The translations under genes and the position numbers were made by a program. The notes beneath the pieces were generated by a model that saw only the letters and a list, made by a program, of their open reading frames with translations, was not told where the DNA came from and searched no databases. From Nitrospirota bacterium (GTDB lineage Bacteria; Nitrospirota_A; Leptospirillia; Leptospirillales; Leptospirillaceae): DNA of 23,267 nucleotides. The stretch is taken from the NCBI GenBank assembly GCA_021795275.1, contig JAJYPO010000015.1, positions 1-23,267 of the forward strand, in the 5' to 3' direction. Below are positions 22,068 through 23,267 of this stretch, one piece after another. Every line of letters begins with the position of its first letter. The stretch's first letter is position 1.

Positions 22068-23147
22068 ATGGATCTCCGACGCCTTTTGTGGTCCTTTCTC
22101 CTGTTCCTCCCCGTTTTCCTCTCGGGGGCTCCCGCCACGGCCCGGTCCCTTCCCGATCAGGTGCGCATTCCCCCCGACGTGGTCCGGACCCTGGGTATCG
22201 GGAGTACTGTGGTCGCTGCCGGCGGAGGGGTCCGGGTCATCCGGACCAACGGCGCGGTCGCCCTGATCGACGACCGGATGCGCTATGTGACCGCCCGCTC
22301 GATCCACCGGCTGTCGATCTTCGGCTATGTCCGGCAGGTCTATACCGATACGGGGGATCTGGTGGCCAAGGGCCAGGTCCTGGTCACGGTTTTTTCCCCG
22401 GACTACATCGAGGCCCAGCAGGAATATCTTCAGGCCATCCGGCTCGAAAAAATCAGCGACCGGAGCCGGGCGACCCGTCCATTTTCGCCGAGGATCCGGG
22501 AGGCGGCTCTTTCCCGCCTCAGGAACCTGGGCGTGGTGGACCGTGAGATCGCCCTTCTGGATCGGACGGGGATCGTTCACCAGAACCTCAAGATCCGCTC
22601 CCCCATTGCGGGCTACGTCCTCAACAAGAATGTCGTCTCCGGCCAGGCGGTCAATTCGGGGGACCGTCTTTTCGTGGTTGCCAATCTCGACTGGGTCCGG
22701 ATCAACGCCCAGGTCTATCAGCAGGATGTACCTTTCCTGGCCCTCGGCCAGAGGATGAAAGTCCGCCTTTCAGGCTCCGGTGAGCCTGTCACCGGCCGAG
22801 TGGTCTACATCAGCCCGGTGACCGACCGGAAAACCCGGACAGTGACCGTCCGGGGAGTCTTCTTCAACAAGCCCCTCCGGCTCCGCCCCGGAATGTTCCT
22901 CCCGGTCCGGATTTTCGTCCCGTCCGGAGGATCGGGCATCTGGATCCCGAAGAAGGCCGTCTTTCTGGCTGGGGGCCACCAGGTGGTCTTTCTCCAGGTG
23001 AAGGGCGATCTCTTTCTCGTACGCCGGGTCAAAGTCGGCACTTCGGAGGGGGGGCTCGTTCCGGTGCAGGAAGGCCTTCGCCCAGGCGACCGGCTTGTGG
23101 TCCGGAACGGCTTCTGGGTCAAGGCCCAGTTCGAACGCCGGAAGTAG
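22068..23147 (+). CDS. heavy-metal RND efflux periplasmic adaptor, CusB/CzcB-like
   Basis: A 359-residue adaptor for a metal-exporting RND pump. Residues 1-26 are a signal peptide with a likely cut after ATARS or just before it. Then come a beta-barrel start, the lipoyl half GYVRQVYTDTGDLVAKGQVLVTVFSP, the CusB hallmark SPDYIEAQQEYLQA leading into a short helical hairpin, the second lipoyl half IRSPIAGYVLNKNVVSGQAV, and the membrane-proximal end IPKKAVF and EGLRPGDRLVVRNGF. The methionine-rich N-terminal metal site of E. coli CusB is absent, so Cu/Ag specificity is not shown. It begins one base after the upstream stop and ends six bases before the pump gene, a tight operon. Confidence 0.9.
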   Translation: MDLRRLLWSFLLFLPVFLSGAPATARSLPDQVRIPPDVVRTLGIGSTVVAAGGGVRVIRTNGAVALIDDRMRYVTARSIHRLSIFGYVRQVYTDTGDLVAKGQVLVTVFSPDYIEAQQEYLQAIRLEKISDRSRATRPFSPRIREAALSRLRNLGVVDREIALLDRTGIVHQNLKIRSPIAGYVLNKNVVSGQAVNSGDRLFVVANLDWVRINAQVYQQDVPFLALGQRMKVRLSGSGEPVTGRVVYISPVTDRKTRTVTVRGVFFNKPLRLRPGMFLPVRIFVPSGGSGIWIPKKAVFLAGGHQVVFLQVKGDLFLVRRVKVGTSEGGLVPVQEGLRPGDRLVVRNGFWVKAQFERRK

Positions 23148-23153
23148 CGGACC

Positions 23154-23267
23154 GTGGCCAAGACGTTCTTCCGCTGGCTTCTCCATCGCCGCCTCGTCTT
23201 TCTGATGTTTTTCTTCCTCCTGGCCGCGGGAGGGGTCTACTCCGTCTTCAGGATCTCCGTCGACGCG
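23154..23267 (+). CDS. start of a heavy-metal RND efflux pump (CusA/CzcA family), cut by the window edge
   Basis: The first 38 codons of a frame starting with GTG at 23154. The product begins MAKTFFRWLLHRRLVFLM, a basic cytosolic end followed by the first transmembrane helix, and the last visible residues, FRISVDA, match the periplasmic exit of helix 1 that in HME-type pumps continues as the IDAFPD motif. Position directly after a CusB-like adaptor makes the identity convincing although only a small part is visible. The usual partner channel (CusC/CzcC) is not seen in the window. Confidence 0.75.
   Translation, partial: MAKTFFRWLLHRRLVFLMFFFLLAAGGVYSVFRISVDA

Overview
The window is GC-rich, gene-dense bacterial chromosome from a Gram-negative organism: it encodes two RND efflux systems, an outer-membrane lipoprotein channel and periplasmic adaptors. 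Metal efflux, cobamide assembly and light repair would suit a metal-exposed autotroph of the Leptospirillum/Nitrospirota type. That placement is a guess from gene content, not shown by the sequence. I see no IS element, CRISPR array, tRNA or rRNA.

Layout. (1) 1-780: the tail of an unrecognised gene, then about 525 bp without a convincing gene. (2) 780-7398: a minus-strand drug-efflux operon in the order outer-membrane factor, HAE1-type RND pump, adaptor, divergent from a MarR regulator; the intergenic region has a good promoter overlapped by a small palindrome. (3) 7500-8812: a class I (DhnA/FbaB-type) aldolase and a small exported protein, minus strand. (4) 9134-10832: a ferredoxin/metallo-beta-lactamase gene broken by two frameshifts, convergent with and overlapping a sirtuin. 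(5) 10906-14442: a SAM methyltransferase, an AbrB-family membrane protein and a class I photolyase interrupted by an in-frame TAG. (6) 14606-16358: an HU-type DNA-binding protein with a clear terminator, convergent with an NCS1 permease. (7) 16359-16945: a gene-poor stretch with hairpins and the decayed Fis-type HTH tail of a sigma-54 activator. (8) 16946-19993: a TPMT-like methyltransferase followed closely by cobU, cobT and cobS, the lower-ligand/nucleotide-loop steps of cobamide synthesis. (9) 20169-21017: accA with its own promoter. (10) 21161-23267: a metal-efflux operon of a His-rich NiCoT/UreH-like membrane protein, a CusB-like adaptor and the start of a CusA/CzcA-like pump running off the window.

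The most notable result is a set of lesions in otherwise recognisable genes: two one-base losses in homopolymers in the ferredoxin-MBL gene, a TAG in place of a conserved Tyr in photolyase, and a stop plus one-base loss in the regulator remnant. They may be real decay or sequence errors; raw reads would decide. No clearly new multi-gene system is visible. The better leads are the metal operon with a hairpin at its predicted transcript start, the TPMT-like enzyme placed in the cob cluster, and the structured leader region before it.
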